This document shows, in pieces, positions 45,699 to 59,400 of a DNA stretch of 64,000 bases (the stretch's first letter is position 1; each line of letters begins with the position of its first letter). Source of the DNA: Henricia sp. BOLD:AAB3569. Lineage: Eukaryota; Echinodermata; Asteroidea; Spinulosida; Echinasteridae. The notes beneath the pieces were generated by a model. That model was not told the origin of the DNA. It worked only from the letters and a program-made list of their open reading frames with translations, and ran no database searches. Position numbers and translations under genes: made by a program. The stretch lies in assembly GCA_037783545.1 (NCBI GenBank), contig JBBELK010001211.1, positions 62,001 to 126,000 on the forward strand. The letters run 5' to 3'.

Positions 45699-48318
45699 AT
45701 GTTCCGACGAACTTCAAATTTTGCATGCTCCAAAGACTCTATATTGCGCACTTGTCCTAAAAAATTTACAGACTTTCGCCGGGAAATGGCAGAGAAATTT
45801 CAGAGTTTAGAAAAAAAAAGGGGTTGGCGCTTCCTGGTTGCTCCCGCAACCTGTGGCTGTCTGTACACACCTCTTTGGTGTACTCCTGACTCGTGCGCAT
45901 GCTCAGTCTTTCAGACTGTCGTTGACACGGCCCAGTTTGGGACGGGATTTTGGTCAAAGTGTGGTCCAAACGTCGGCAAATTTGGAGGTCGAAAAATGTT
46001 CCGACGAACTTCAAATTTTGCATGCTCCAAAGACTCTATATTGCGCACTTGTCCTAAAAAATTGACAGACTTTCGCCGGGAAATGGCAGAGAAATTTCAG
46101 AGTTTAGAAAAAAAAGGGGTTGGCGCTTCCTGGATGCTCCCGCAACCTGTGGCTGTCTGTACACACCTCTTTGGTGTACTCCTGACTCGTGCGCATGCTC
46201 AGTCCTTCGGACTGTCGTTGACACGGCCCAGTTTGGGACGGGATTTTGGTCAAAGTGTGGTCCAAACGTCGGCAAATTTGGAGGTCGAAAAAGTTCCGAC
46301 GAACTTCAAATTTTGCATGCTCCAAAGACTCTATATTGCGCACTTGTCCTAACAAATTGACATACTTTCGCCGGGAAATGGCAGAGAAATTTCAGAGTTT
46401 AGAAAAAAAAGGGGTTGGCGCTTCCTGGATGCTCCCGCAACCTGTGGCTGTCTGTACACACCTCTTTGGTGTACTCCTGACTCGTGCGCATGCTCAGTCC
46501 TTCGGACTGTCGTTGACACGGCCCTGTTTGGGACGGGATTTTGGTCAAAGTGTGGTCCAAACGTCGGCAAATTTGGAGGTCGAAAAATGTTCCGACGAAC
46601 TTCAAATTTTGCATGCTCCAAAGACTCTATATTGCGCACTTGTCCTAAAAAATTGACAGACTTTCGCCGGGAAATGGCAGAGAAATTTCAGAGTTTAGAA
46701 AAAAAAGGGGTTGGCGCTTCCTGGTTGCTCCCGCAACCTGTGGCTGTCTGTACACACCTCTTTGGTGTACTCCTGACTCGTGCGCATGCTCAGTCCTTCG
46801 GACTGTCGTTGACACGGCCCTGTTTGGGACGGGATTTTGGTCAAAGTGTGGTCCAAACGTCGGCAAATTTGGAGGTCGAAAAATGTTCCGACGAACTTCA
46901 AATTTTGCATGCTCCAAAGACTCTATATTGCGCACTTGTCCTAAAAAATTTACAGACTTTCGCCGGGAAATGGCAGAGAAATTTCAGAGTTTAGAAAAAA
47001 AAAGGGGTTGGCGCTTCCTGGTTGCTCCCGCAACCTGTGGCTGTCTGTACACACCTCTTTGGTGTACTCCTGACTCGTGCGCATGCTCAGTCTTTCAGAC
47101 TGTCGTTGACACGGCCCAGTTTGGGACGGGATTTTGGTCAAAGTGTGGTCCAAACGTCGGCAAATTTGGAGGTCGAAAAATGTTCCGACGAACTTCAAAT
47201 TTTGCATGCTCCAAAGACTCTATATTGCGCACTTGTCCTAAAAAATTGACAGACTTTCGCCGGGAAATGGCAGAGAAATTTCAGAGTTTAGAAAAAAAAG
47301 GGGTTGGCGCTTCCTGGATGCTCCCGCAACCTGTGGCTGTCTGTACACACCTCTTTGGTGTACTCCTGACTCGTGCGCATGCTCAGTCCTTCGGACTGTC
47401 GTTGACACGGCCCAGTTTGGGACGGGATTTTGGTCAAAGTGTGGTCCAAACGTCGGCAAATTTGGAGGTCGAAAAAGTTCCGACGAACTTCAAATTTTGC
47501 ATGCTCCAAAGACTCTATATTGCGCACTTGTCCTAACAAATTGACATACTTTCGCCGGGAAATGGCAGAGAAATTTCAGAGTTTAGAAAAAAAAGGGGTT
47601 GGCGCTTCCTGGTTGCTCCCGCAACCTGTGGCTGTCTGTACACACCTCTTTGGTGTACTCCTGACTCGTGCGCATGCTCAGTCCTTCGGACTGTCGTTGA
47701 CACGGCCCTGTTTGGGACGGGATTTTGGTCAAAGTGTGGTCCAAACGTCGGCAAATTTGGAGGTCGAAAAATGTTCCGACGAACTTCAAATTTTGCATGC
47801 TCCAAAGACTCTATATTGCGCACTTGTCCTAAAAAATTTACAGACTTTCGCCGGGAAATGGCAGAGAAATTTCAGAGTTTAGAAAAAAAAAAGGGGTTGG
47901 CGCTTCGTGGTTGCTCCCGCAACCTGTGGCTGTCTGTACACACCTCTTTGGTGTACTCCTGACTCGTGCGCATGCTCAGTCCTTCAGACTGTCGTTGACA
48001 CGGCCCAGTTTGGGACGGGATTTTGGTCAAAGTGTGGTCCAAACGTCGGCAAATTTGGAGGTCGAAAAATGTTCCGACGAACTTCAAATTTTGCATGCTC
48101 CAAAGACTCTATATTGCGCACTTGTCCTAAAAAATTGACAGACTTTCGCCGGGAAATGGCAGAGAAATTTCAGAGTTTAGAAAAAAAAGGGGTTGGCGCT
48201 TCCTGGATGCTCCCGCAACCTGTGGCTGTCTGTACACACCTCTTTGGTGTACTCCTGACTCGTGCGCATGCTCAGTCCTTCGGACTGTCGTTGACACGGC
48301 CCAGTTTGGGACGGGATT

Positions 48319-51300
48319 TTGGTCAAAGTGTGGTCCAAACGTCGGCAAATTTGGAGGTCGAAAAAGTTCCGACGAACTTCAAATTTTGCATGCTCCAAAG
48401 ACTCTATATTGCGCACTTGTCCTAAAAAATTGACAGACTTTCGCCGGGAAATGGCAGAGAAATTTCAGAGTTTAGAAAAAAAAGGGGTTGGCGCTTCCTG
48501 GTTGCTCCCGCAACCTGTGGCTGTCTGTACACACCTCTTTGGTGTACTCCTGACTCGTGCGCATGCTCAGTCCTTCGGACTGTCGTTGACACGGCCCTGT
48601 TTGGGACGGGATTTTGGTCAAAGTGTGGTCCAAACGTCGGCAAATTTGGAGGTCGAAAAATGTTCCGACGAACTTCAAATTTTGCATGCTCCAAAGACTC
48701 TATATTGCGCACTTGTCCTAAAAAATTGACAGACTTTCGCCGGGAAATGGCAGAGAAATTTCAGAGTTTAGAAAAAAAAGGGGTTGGCGCTTCCTGGTTG
48801 CTCCCGCAACCTGTGGCTGTCTGTACACACCTCTTTGGTGTACTCCTGACTCGTGCGCATGCTCAGTCCTTCGGACTGTCGTTGACACGGCCCTGTTTGG
48901 GACGGGATTTTGGTCAAAGTGTGGTCCAAACGTCGGCAAATTTGGAGGTCGAAAAATGTTCCGACGAACTTCAAATTTTGCATGCTCCAAAGACTCTATA
49001 TTGCGCACTTGTCCTAAAAAATTTACAGACTTTCGCCGGGAAATGGCAGAGAAATTTCAGAGTTTAGAAAAAAAAAGGGGTTGGCGCTTCGTGGTTGCTC
49101 CCGCAACCTGTGGCTGTCTGTACACACCTCTTTGGTGTACTCCTGACTCGTGCGCATGCTCAGTCCTTCAGACTGTCGTTGACACGGCCCAGTTTGGGAC
49201 GGGATTTTGGTCAAAGTGTGGTCCAAACGTCGGCAAATTTGGAGGTCGAAAAATGTTCCGACGAACTTCAAATTTTGCATGCTCCAAAGACTCTATATTG
49301 CGCACTTGTCCTAAAAAAATGACAGACTTTCGCCGGGAAATGGCAGAGAAATTTCAGAGTTTAGAAAAAAAAGGGGTTGGCGCTTCCTGGATGCTCCCGC
49401 AACCTGTGGCTGTCTGTACACACCTCTTTGGTGTACTCCTGACTCGTGCGCATGCTCAGTCCTTCGGACTGTCGTTGACACGGCCCAGTTTGGGACGGGA
49501 TTTTGGTCAAAGTGTGGTCCAAACGTCGGCAAATTTGGAGGTCGAAAAAGTTCCGACGAACTTCAAATTTTGCATGCTCCAAAGACTCTATATTGCGCAC
49601 TTGTCCTAAAAAATTGACAGACTTTCGCCGGGAAATGGCAGAGAAATTTCAGAGTTTAGCAAAAAAAGGGGTTGGCGCTTCCTGGTTGCTCCCGCAACCT
49701 GTGGCTGTCTGTACACACCTCTTTGGTGTACTCCTGACTCGTGCGCATGCTCAGTCCTTCGGACTGCCGTTGACACGGCCCAGTTTGGGACGGGATTTTG
49801 GTCAAAGTGTGGTCCAAACGTCGGCAAATTTGGAGGTCGAAAATTGTTCCGACGAACTTCAAATTTTGCATGCTCCAAAGACTCTATATTGCGCACTTGT
49901 CCTAAACAATTTACAGACTTTCGCCGGGAAATGGCAGAGAAATTTCAGAGTTTAGAAAAAAAAAGGGGTTGGCGCTTCCTGGTTGCTCCCGCAACCTGTG
50001 GCTGTCTGTACACACCTCTTTGGTGTACTCCTGACTCGTGCGCATGCTCAGTCCTTCAGACTGTCGTTGACACGGCCCAGTTTGGGACGGGATTTTGGTC
50101 AAAGTGTGGTCCAAACGTCGGCAAATTTGGAGGTCGAAAAATGTTCCGACGAACTTCAAATTTTGCATGCTCCAAAGACTCTATATTGCGCACTTGTCCT
50201 AAAAAATTGACAGACTTTCGCCGGGAAATGGCAGAGAAATTTCAGAGTTTAGAAAAAAAAGGGGTTGGCGCTTCCTGGATGCTCCCGCAACCTGTGGCTG
50301 TCTGTACACACCTCTTTGGTGTACTCCTGACTCGTGCGCATGCTCAGTCCTTCAGACTGTCGTTGACACGGCCCAGTTTGGGACGGGATTTTGGTCAAAG
50401 TGTGGTCCAAACGTCGGCAAATTTGGAGGTCGAAAAATGTTCCGACGAACTTCAAATTTTGCATGCTCCAAAGACTCTATATTGCGCACTTGTCCTAAAA
50501 AATTGACAGACTTTCGCCGGGAAATGGCAGATAAATTTCAGAGTTTAGAAAAAAAAGGGGTTGGCGCTTCCTGGATGCTCCCGCAACCTGTGGCTGTCTG
50601 TACACACCTCTTTGGTGTACTCCTGACTCGTGCGCATGCTCAGTCCTTCGGACTGTCGTTGACACGGCCCAGTTTGGGACGGGATTTTGGTCAAAGTGTG
50701 GTCCAAACGTCGGCAAATTTGGAGGTCGAAAAATGTTCCGACGAACTTCAAATTTTGCATGCTCCAAAGACTCTATATTGCGCACTTGTCCTAAAAAATT
50801 GACAGACTTTCGCCGGGAAATGGCAGAGAAATTTCAGAGTTTAGAAAAAAAAGGGGTTGGCGCTTCCTGGTTGCTCCCGCAACCTGTGGCTGTCTGTACA
50901 CACCTCTTTGGTGTACTCCTGACTCGTGCGCATGCTCAGTCCTTCGGACTGCCGTTGACACGGCCCAGTTTGGGACGGGATTTTGGTCAAAGTGTGGTCC
51001 AAACGTCGGCAAATTTGGAGGTCGAAAAATGTTCCGACGAACTTCAAATTTTGCATGCTCCAAAGACTCTATATTGCGCACTTGTCCTAAAAAATTTACA
51101 GACTTTCGCCGGGAAATGGCAGAGAAATTTCAGAGTTTAGAAAAAAAAAGGGGTTGGCGCTTCCTGGTTGCTCCCGCAACCTGTGGCTGTCTGTACACAC
51201 CTCTTTGGTGTACTCCTGACTCGTGCGCATGCTCAGTCCTTCGGACTGTCGTTGACACGGCCCTGTTTGGGACGGGATTTTTGTCAAAGTGTGGTCCAAA

Positions 51301-53460
51301 CGTCGGCAAATTTGGAGGTCGAAAAATGTTCCGACGAACTTCAAATTTTGCATGCTCCAAAGACTCTATATTGCGCACTTGTCCTAAAAAATTTACAGAC
51401 TTTCGCCGGGAAATGGCAGAGAAATTTCAGAGTTTAGAAAAAAAAAGGGGTTGGCGCTTCCTGGTTGCTCCCGCAACCTGTGGCTGTCTGTACACACCTC
51501 TTTGGTGTACTCCTGACTCGTGCGCATGCTCAGTCCTTCAGACTGTCGTTGACACGGCCCAGTTTGGGACGGGATTTTGGTCAAAGTGTGGTCCAAACGT
51601 CGGCAAATTTGGAGGTCGAAAAATGTTCCGACGAACTTCAAATTTTGCATGCTCCAAAGACTCTATATTGCGCACTTGTCCTAAAAAATTGAAAGACTTT
51701 CGCCGGGAAATGGCAGAGAAATTTCAGAGTTCAGAAAAAAAAGGGGTTGGCGCTTCCTGGATGCTCCCGCAACCTGTGGCTGTCTGTACACACCTCTTTG
51801 GTGTACTCCTGACTCGTGCGCATGCTCAGTCCTTCGGACTGTCGTTGACACGGCCCAGTTTGGGACGGGATTTTGGTCAAAGTGTGGTCCAAACGTCGGC
51901 AAATTTGGAGGTCGAAAAAGTTCCGACGAACTTCAAATTTTGCATGCTCCAAAGACTCTATATTGCGCACTTGTCCTAACAAATTGACATACTTTCGCCG
52001 GGAAATGGCAGAGAAATTTCAGAGTTTAGAAAAAAAAGGTTGTTGGCGCTTCCTGGTTGCTCCCGCAACCTGTGGCTGTCTGTACACACCTCTTTGGTGT
52101 ACTCCTGACTCCTGCGCATGCTCAGTCTTTCGGACTGTCGTTGACACGGCCCAGTTTGGGACGGGATTTTGGTCAAAGTGTGGTCCAAACGTCGGCAAAT
52201 TTGGAGGTCGAAAAATGTTCCGACGAACTTCAAATTTTGCATGCTCCAAAGACTCTATATTGCGCACTTGTCCTACAAAATTGACAGACTTTCGCCGGGA
52301 AATGGCAGAGAAATTTCAGAGTTTAGAAAAAAAAGGGGTTGGCGCTTCCTGGTTGCTCCCGCTGTCTGTACACACCTCTTTGGTGTACTCCTGACTCGTG
52401 CGCATGCTCAGTCCTTCGGACTGTCGTTGACACGGCCCAGTTTGGGACGGGATTTTGGTCAAAGTGTGGTCCAAACGTCGGCAAATTTGGAGGTCGAAAA
52501 ATGTTCCGACGAACTTCAAATTTTGCATGCTCCAAAGACTCTATATTGCGCACTTGTCCTAAAAAATTGACAGACTTTCGCCGGGAAATGGCAGAGAAAT
52601 TTCAGAGTTTAGAAAAAAAAGGGGTTGGCGCTTCCTGGTTGCTCCCGCAACCTGTGGCTGTCTGTACACACCTCTTTGGTGTACTCCTGACTCGTGCGCA
52701 TGCTCAGTCCTTCGGACTGTCGTTGACACGGCCCAGTTTGGGACGGGATTTTGGTCAAAGTGTGGTCCAAACGTCGGCAAATTTGGAGGTTGAAAAATGT
52801 TCCGACGAACTTCAAATTTTGCATGCTCCAAAGACTCTATATTGCGCACTTGACCTACAAAATTGACAGACTTTCGCCGGGAAATGGCAGAGAAATTTCA
52901 GAGTTTAGAAAAAAAAAGGGGTTGGCGCTTCCTGGTTGCTCCCGCAACCTGTGGCTGTCTGTACACACCTCTTTGGTGTACTCCTGACTCGTGCGCATGC
53001 TCAGTCCTTCGGACTGTCGTTGACACGGCCCTGTTTGGGACGGGATTTTGGTCAAAGTGTGGTCCAAACGTCGGCAAATTTGGAGGTCGAAAAATGTTCC
53101 GACGAACTTCAAATTTTGCATGCTCCAAAGACTCTATATTGCGCACTTGTCCTAAAAAATTTACAGACTTTCGCCGGGAAATGGCAGAGAAATTTCAGAG
53201 TTTAGAAAAAAAAAGGGGTTGGCGCTTCCTGGTTGCTCCCGCAACCTGTGGCTGTCTGTACACACCTCTTTGGTGTACTCCTGACTCGTGCGCATGCTCA
53301 GTCCTTCAGACTGTCGTTGACACGGCCCAGTTTGGGACGGGATTTTGGTCAAAGTGTGGTCCAAACGTCGGCAAATTTGGAGGTCGAAAAATGTTCCGAC
53401 GAACTTCAAATTTTGCATGCTCCAAAGACTCTATATTGCGCACTTGTCCTAAAAAATTGA
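48319..53460 (+). repeat. Large segment repeated at about 58070-62916, the second copy one monomer shorter
   Basis: From 48319 to about 51675 the sequence recurs at an offset of 9751 bp, with shared rarities such as TTTAGCAAAAAAAGG (49656, 59407), GGACTGCCGTTG (49763, 59514), GAAAATTGTTCC (49841, 59592), GCAGATAAATTT (50529, 60280) and GGATTTTTGTC (51275, 61026). From 51976 onward the offset becomes 9456 bp. The copy at 61.4 kb thus lacks one 295-bp monomer (about 51680-51975). Small differences include AAAAAAATGACAG at 49313 and AAATTTTCCG at 59890. Confidence 0.82.
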
Positions 53461-56400
53461 CAGACTTTCGCCGGGAAATGGCAGAGAAATTTCAGAGTTT
53501 AGAAAAAAAGGGGTTGGCGCTTCCTGGATGCTCCCGCAACCTGTGGCTGTCTGTACACACCTCTTTGGTGTACTCCTGACTCGTGCGCATGCTCAGTCCT
53601 TCAGACTGTCGTTGACACGGCCCAGTTTGGGACGGGATTTTGGTCAAAGTGTGGTCCAAACGTCGGCAAATTTGGAGGTCGAAAAATGTTCCGACGAACT
53701 TCAAATTTTGCATGCTCCAAAGACTCTATATTGCGCACTTGTCCTAAAAAATTGACAGACTTTCGCCGGGAAATGGCAGAGAAATTTCAGAGTTTAGAAA
53801 AAAAAGGGGTTGGCGCTTCCTGGATGCTCCCGCAACCTGTGGCTGTCTGTACACACCTCTTTGGTGTACTCCTGACTCGTGCGCATGCTCAGTCCTTCGG
53901 ACTGTCGTTGACACGGCCCAGTTTGGGACGGGATTTTGGTCAAAGTGTGGTCCAAACGTCGGCAAATTTGGAGGTCGAAAAATGTTCCGACGAACTTCAA
54001 ATTTTGCATGCTCCAAAGACTCTATATTGCGCACTTGTCCTAAAAAATTGACAGACTTTCGCCGGGAAATGGCAGAGAAATTTCAGAGTTTAGAAAAAAA
54101 AGGGGTTGGCGCTTCCTGGTTGCTCCCGCAACCTGTGGCTGTCTGTACACACCTCTTTGGTGTACTCCTGACTCGTGCGCATGCTCAGTCCTTCGGACTG
54201 TCGTTGACACGGCCCAGTTTGGGACGGGATTTTGGTCAAAGTGTGGTCCAAACGTCGGCAAATTTGGAGGTCGAAAAATGTTCCGACGAACTTCAAATTT
54301 TGCATGCTCCAAAGACTCTATATTGCGCACTTGTCCTAAAAAATTGACAGACTTTCGCCGGGAAATGGCAGAGAAATTTCAGAGTTTAGAAAAAAAAGGG
54401 GTTGGCGCTTCCTGGTTGCTCCCGCAACCTGTGGCTGTCTGTACACACCTCTTTGGTGTACTCCTGACTCGTGCGCATGCTCAGTCCTTCGGACTGTCGT
54501 TGACACGGCCCTGTTTGGGACGGGATTTTGGTCAAAGTGTGGTCCAAACGTCGGCAAATTTGGAGGTCGAAAAATGTTCCGACGAACTTCAAATTTTGCA
54601 TGCTCCAAAGACTCTATATTGCGCACTTGTCCTAAAAAATTTACAGACTTTCGCCGGGAAATGGCAGAGAAATTTCAGAGTTTAGAAAAAAAAGGGGTTG
54701 GCGCTTCGTGGTTGCTCCCGCAACCTGTGGCTGTCTGTACACACCTCTTTGGTATACTCCTGACTCGTGCGCATGCTCAGTCCTTCAGACTGTCGTTGAC
54801 ACGGCCCAGTTTGGGACGGGATTTTGGTCAAAGTGTGGTCCAAACGTCGGCAAATTTGGAGGTCGAAAAATGTTCCGACGAACTTCAAATTTTGCATGCT
54901 CCAAAGACTCTATATTGCGCACTTGTCCTAAAAAATTGACAGACTTTCGCCGGGAAATGGCAGAGAAATTTCAGAGTTTAGAAAAAAAAGGGGTTGGCGC
55001 TTCCTGGATGCTCCCGCAACCTGTGGCTGTCTGTACACACCTCTTTGGTGTACTCCTGACTCGTGCGCATGCTCAGTCCTTCGGACTGTCGTTGACACGG
55101 CCCAGTTTGGGACGGGATTTTGGTCAAAGTGTGGTCCAAACGTCGGCAAATTTGGAGGTCGAAAAAGTTCCGACGAACTTCAAATTTTGCATGCTCCAAA
55201 GACTCTATATTGCGCACTTGTCCTAAAAAATTGACAGACTTTCGCCGGGAAATGGCAGAGAAATTTCAGAGTTTAGAAAAAAAAGGGGTTGGCGCTTCCT
55301 GGTTGCTCCCGCAACCTGTGGCTGTCTGTACACACCTCTTTGGTGTACTCCTGACTCGTGCGCATGCTCAGTCCTTCGGACTGTCGTTGACACGGCCCTG
55401 TTTGGGACGGGATTTTGGTCAAAGTGTGGTCCAAACGTCGGCAAATTTGGAGGTCGAAAAATGTTCCGACGAACTTCAAATTTTGCATGCTCCAAAGACT
55501 CTATATTGCGCACTTGTCCTAAAAAATTGACAGACTTTCGCCGGGAAATGGCAGAGAAATTTCAGAGTTTAGAAAAAAAAGGGGTTGGCGCTTCCTGGTT
55601 GCTCCCGCAACCTGTGGCTGTCTGTACACACCTCTTTGGTGTACTCCTGACTCGTGCGCATGCTCAGTCCTTCGGACTGTCGTTGACACGGCCCTGTTTG
55701 GGACGGGATTTTGGTCAAAGTGTGGTCCAAACGTCGGCAAATTTGGAGGTCGAAAAATGTTCCGACGAACTTCAAATTTTGCATGCTCCAAAGACTCTAT
55801 ATTGCGCACTTGTCCTAAAAAATTTACAGACTTTCGCCGGGAAATGGCAGAGAAATTTCAGAGTTTAGAAAAAAAAAGGGGTTGGCGCTTCCTGGTTGCT
55901 CCCGCAACCTGTGGCTGTATGTACACACCTCTTTGGTGTACTCCTGACTCGTGCGCATGCTCAGTCTTTCAGACTGTCGTTGACACGGCCCAGTTTGGGA
56001 CGGGATTTTGGTCAAAGTGTGGTCCAAACGTCGGCAAATTTGGAGGTCGAAAAATGTTCCGACGAACTTCAAATTTTGCATGCTCCAAAGACTCTATATT
56101 GCGCACTTGTCCTAAAAAATTGACAGACTTTCGCCGGGAAATGGCAGAGAAATTTCAGAGTTTAGAAAAAAAAGGGGTTGGCGCTTCCTGGATGCTCCCG
56201 CAACCTGTGGCTGTCTGTACACACCTCTTTGGTGTACTCCTGACTCGTGCGCATGCTCAGTCCTTCGGACTGTCGTTGACACGGCCCAGTTTGGGACGGG
56301 ATTTTGGTCAAAGTGTGGTCCAAACGTCGGCAAATTTGGAGGTCGAAAAAGTTCCGACGAACTTCAAATTTTGCATGCTCCAAAGACTCTATATTGCGCA

Positions 56401-59400
56401 CTTGTCCTAACAAATTGACATACTTTCGCCGGGAAATGGCAGAGAAATTTCAGAGTTTAGAAAAAAAGGTTGTTGGCGCTTCCTGGTTGCTCCCGCAACC
56501 TGTGGCTGTCTGTACACACCTCTTTGGTGTACTCCTGACTCCTGCGCATGCTCAGTCCTTCGGACTGTCGTTGACACGGCCCAGTTTGGGACGGGATTTT
56601 GGTCAAAGTGTGGTCCAAACGTCGGCAAATTTGGAGGTCGAAAAATGTTCCGACGAACTTCAAATTTTGCATGCTCCAAAGACTCTATATTGCGCACTTG
56701 TCCTACAAAATTGACAGACTTTCGCCGGGAAATGGCAGAGAAATTTCAGAGTTTAGAAAAAAAAGGGGTTGGCGCTTCCTGGTTGCTCCCGCTGTCTGTA
56801 CACACCTCTTTGGTGTACTCCTGACTCGTGCGCATGCTCAGTCCTTCGGACTGTCGTTGACACGGCCCAGTTTGGGACGGGATTTTGGTCAAAGTGTGGT
56901 CCAAACGTCGGCAAATTTGGAGGTCGAAAAATGTTCCGACGAACTTCAAATTTTGCATGCTCCAAAGACTCTATATTGCGCACTTGTCCTAAAAAATTGA
57001 CAGACTTTCGCCGGGAAATGGCAGAGAAATTTCAGAGTTTAGAAAAAAAAGAAGTTGGCGCTTCCTGGTTGCTCCCGCAACCTGTGGCTGTCTGTACACA
57101 CCTCTTTGGTGTACTCCTGACTCGTGCGCATGCTCAGTCCTTCGGACTGTCGTTGACACGGCCCAGTTTGGGACGGGATTTTGGTCAAAGTGTGGTCCAA
57201 ACGTCGGCAAATTTGGAGGTCGAAAAATGTTCCGACGAACTTCAAATTTTGCATGCTCCAAAGACTCTATATTGCGCACTTGTCCTAAAAAATTGACAGA
57301 CTTTCGCCGGGAAATGGCAGAGAAATTTCAGAGTTTAGAAAAAAAAGGGGTTGGCGCTTCCTGGTTGCTCCCGCAACCTGTGGCTGTCTGTACACACCTC
57401 TTTGGTGTACTCCTGACTCGTGCGCATGCTCAGTCCTTCGGACTGTCGTTGACACGGCCCTGTTTGGGACGGGATTTTGGTCAAAGTGTGGTCCAAACGT
57501 CGGCAAATTTGGAGGTCGAAAAATGTTCCGACGAACTTCAAATTTTGCATGCTCCAAAGACTCTATATTGCGCACTTGTCCTAAAAAATTTACAGACTTT
57601 CGCCGGGAAATGGCAGAGAAATTTCAGAGTTTAGAAAAAAAAAGGGGTTGGCGCTTCGTGGTTGCTCCCGCAACCTGTGGCTGTCTGTACACACCTCTTT
57701 GGTGTACTCCTGACTCGTGCGCATGCTCAGTCCTTCAGACTGTCGTTGACACGGCCCAGTTTGGGACGGGATTTTGGTCAAAGTGTGGTCCAAACGTCGG
57801 CAAATTTGGAGGTCGAAAAATGTTCCGACGAACTTCAAATTTTGCATGCTCCAAAGACTCTATATTGCGCACTTGTCCTAAAAAATTGACAGACTTTCGC
57901 CGGGAAATGGCAGAGAAATTTCAGAGTTTAGAAAAAAAAGGGGTTGGCGCTTCCTGGATGCTCCCGCAACCTGTGGCTGTCTGTACACACCTCTTTGGTG
58001 TACTCCTGACTCGTGCGCATGCTCAGTCCTTCGGACTGTCGTTGACACGGCCCAGTTTGGGACGGGATTTTGGTCAAAGTGTGGTCCAAACGTCGGCAAA
58101 TTTGGAGGTCGAAAAAGTTCCGACGAACTTCAAATTTTGCATGCTCCAAAGACTCTATATTGCGCACTTGTCCTAAAAAATTGACAGACTTTCGCCGGGA
58201 AATGGCAGAGAAATTTCAGAGTTTAGAAAAAAAAGGGGTTGGCGCTTCCTGGTTGCTCCCGCAACCTGTGGCTGTCTGTACACACCTCTTTGGTGTACTC
58301 CTGACTCGTGCGCATGCTCAGTCCTTCGGACTGTCGTTGACACGGCCCTGTTTGGGACGGGATTTTGGTCAAAGTGTGGTCCAAACGTCGGCAAATTTGG
58401 AGGTCGAAAAATGTTCCGACGAACTTCAAATTTTGCATGCTCCAAAGACTCTATATTGCGCACTTGTCCTAAAAAATTGACAGACTTTCGCCGGGAAATG
58501 GCAGAGAAATTTCAGAGTTTAGAAAAAAAAGGGGTTGGCGCTTCCTGGTTGCTCCCGCAACCTGTGGCTGTCTGTACACACCTCTTTGGTGTACTCCTGA
58601 CTCGTGCGCATGCTCAGTCCTTCGGACTGTCGTTGACACGGCCCTGTTTGGGACGGGATTTTGGTCAAAGTGTGGTCCAAACGTCGGCAAATTTGGAGGT
58701 CGAAAAATGTTCCGACGAACTTCAAATTTTGCATGCTCCAAAGACTCTATATTGCGCACTTGTCCTAAAAAATTTACAGACTTTCGCCGGGAAATGGCAG
58801 AGAAATTTCAGAGTTTAGAAAAAAAAAGGGGTTGGCGCTTCGTGGTTGCTCCCGCAACCTGTGGCTGTCTGTACACACCTCTTTGGTGTACTCCTGACTC
58901 GTGCGCATGCTCAGTCCTTCAGACTGTCGTTGACACGGCCCAGTTTGGGACGGGATTTTGGTCAAAGTGTGGTCCAAACGTCGGCAAATTTGGAGGTCGA
59001 AAAATGTTCCGACGAACTTCAAATTTTGCATGCTCCAAAGACTCTATATTGCGCACTTGTCCTAAAAAATTGACAGACTTTCGCCGGGAAATGGCAGAGA
59101 AATTTCAGAGTTTAGAAAAAAAAGGGGTTGGCGCTTCCTGGATGCTCCCGCAACCTGTGGCTGTCTGTACACACCTCTTTGGTGTACTCCTGACTCGTGC
59201 GCATGCTCAGTCCTTCGGACTGTCGTTGACACGGCCCAGTTTGGGACGGGATTTTGGTCAAAGTGTGGTCCAAACGTCGGCAAATTTGGAGGTCGAAAAA
59301 GTTCCGACGAACTTCAAATTTTGCATGCTCCAAAGACTCTATATTGCGCACTTGTCCTAAAAAATTGACAGACTTTCGCCGGGAAATGGCAGAGAAATTT

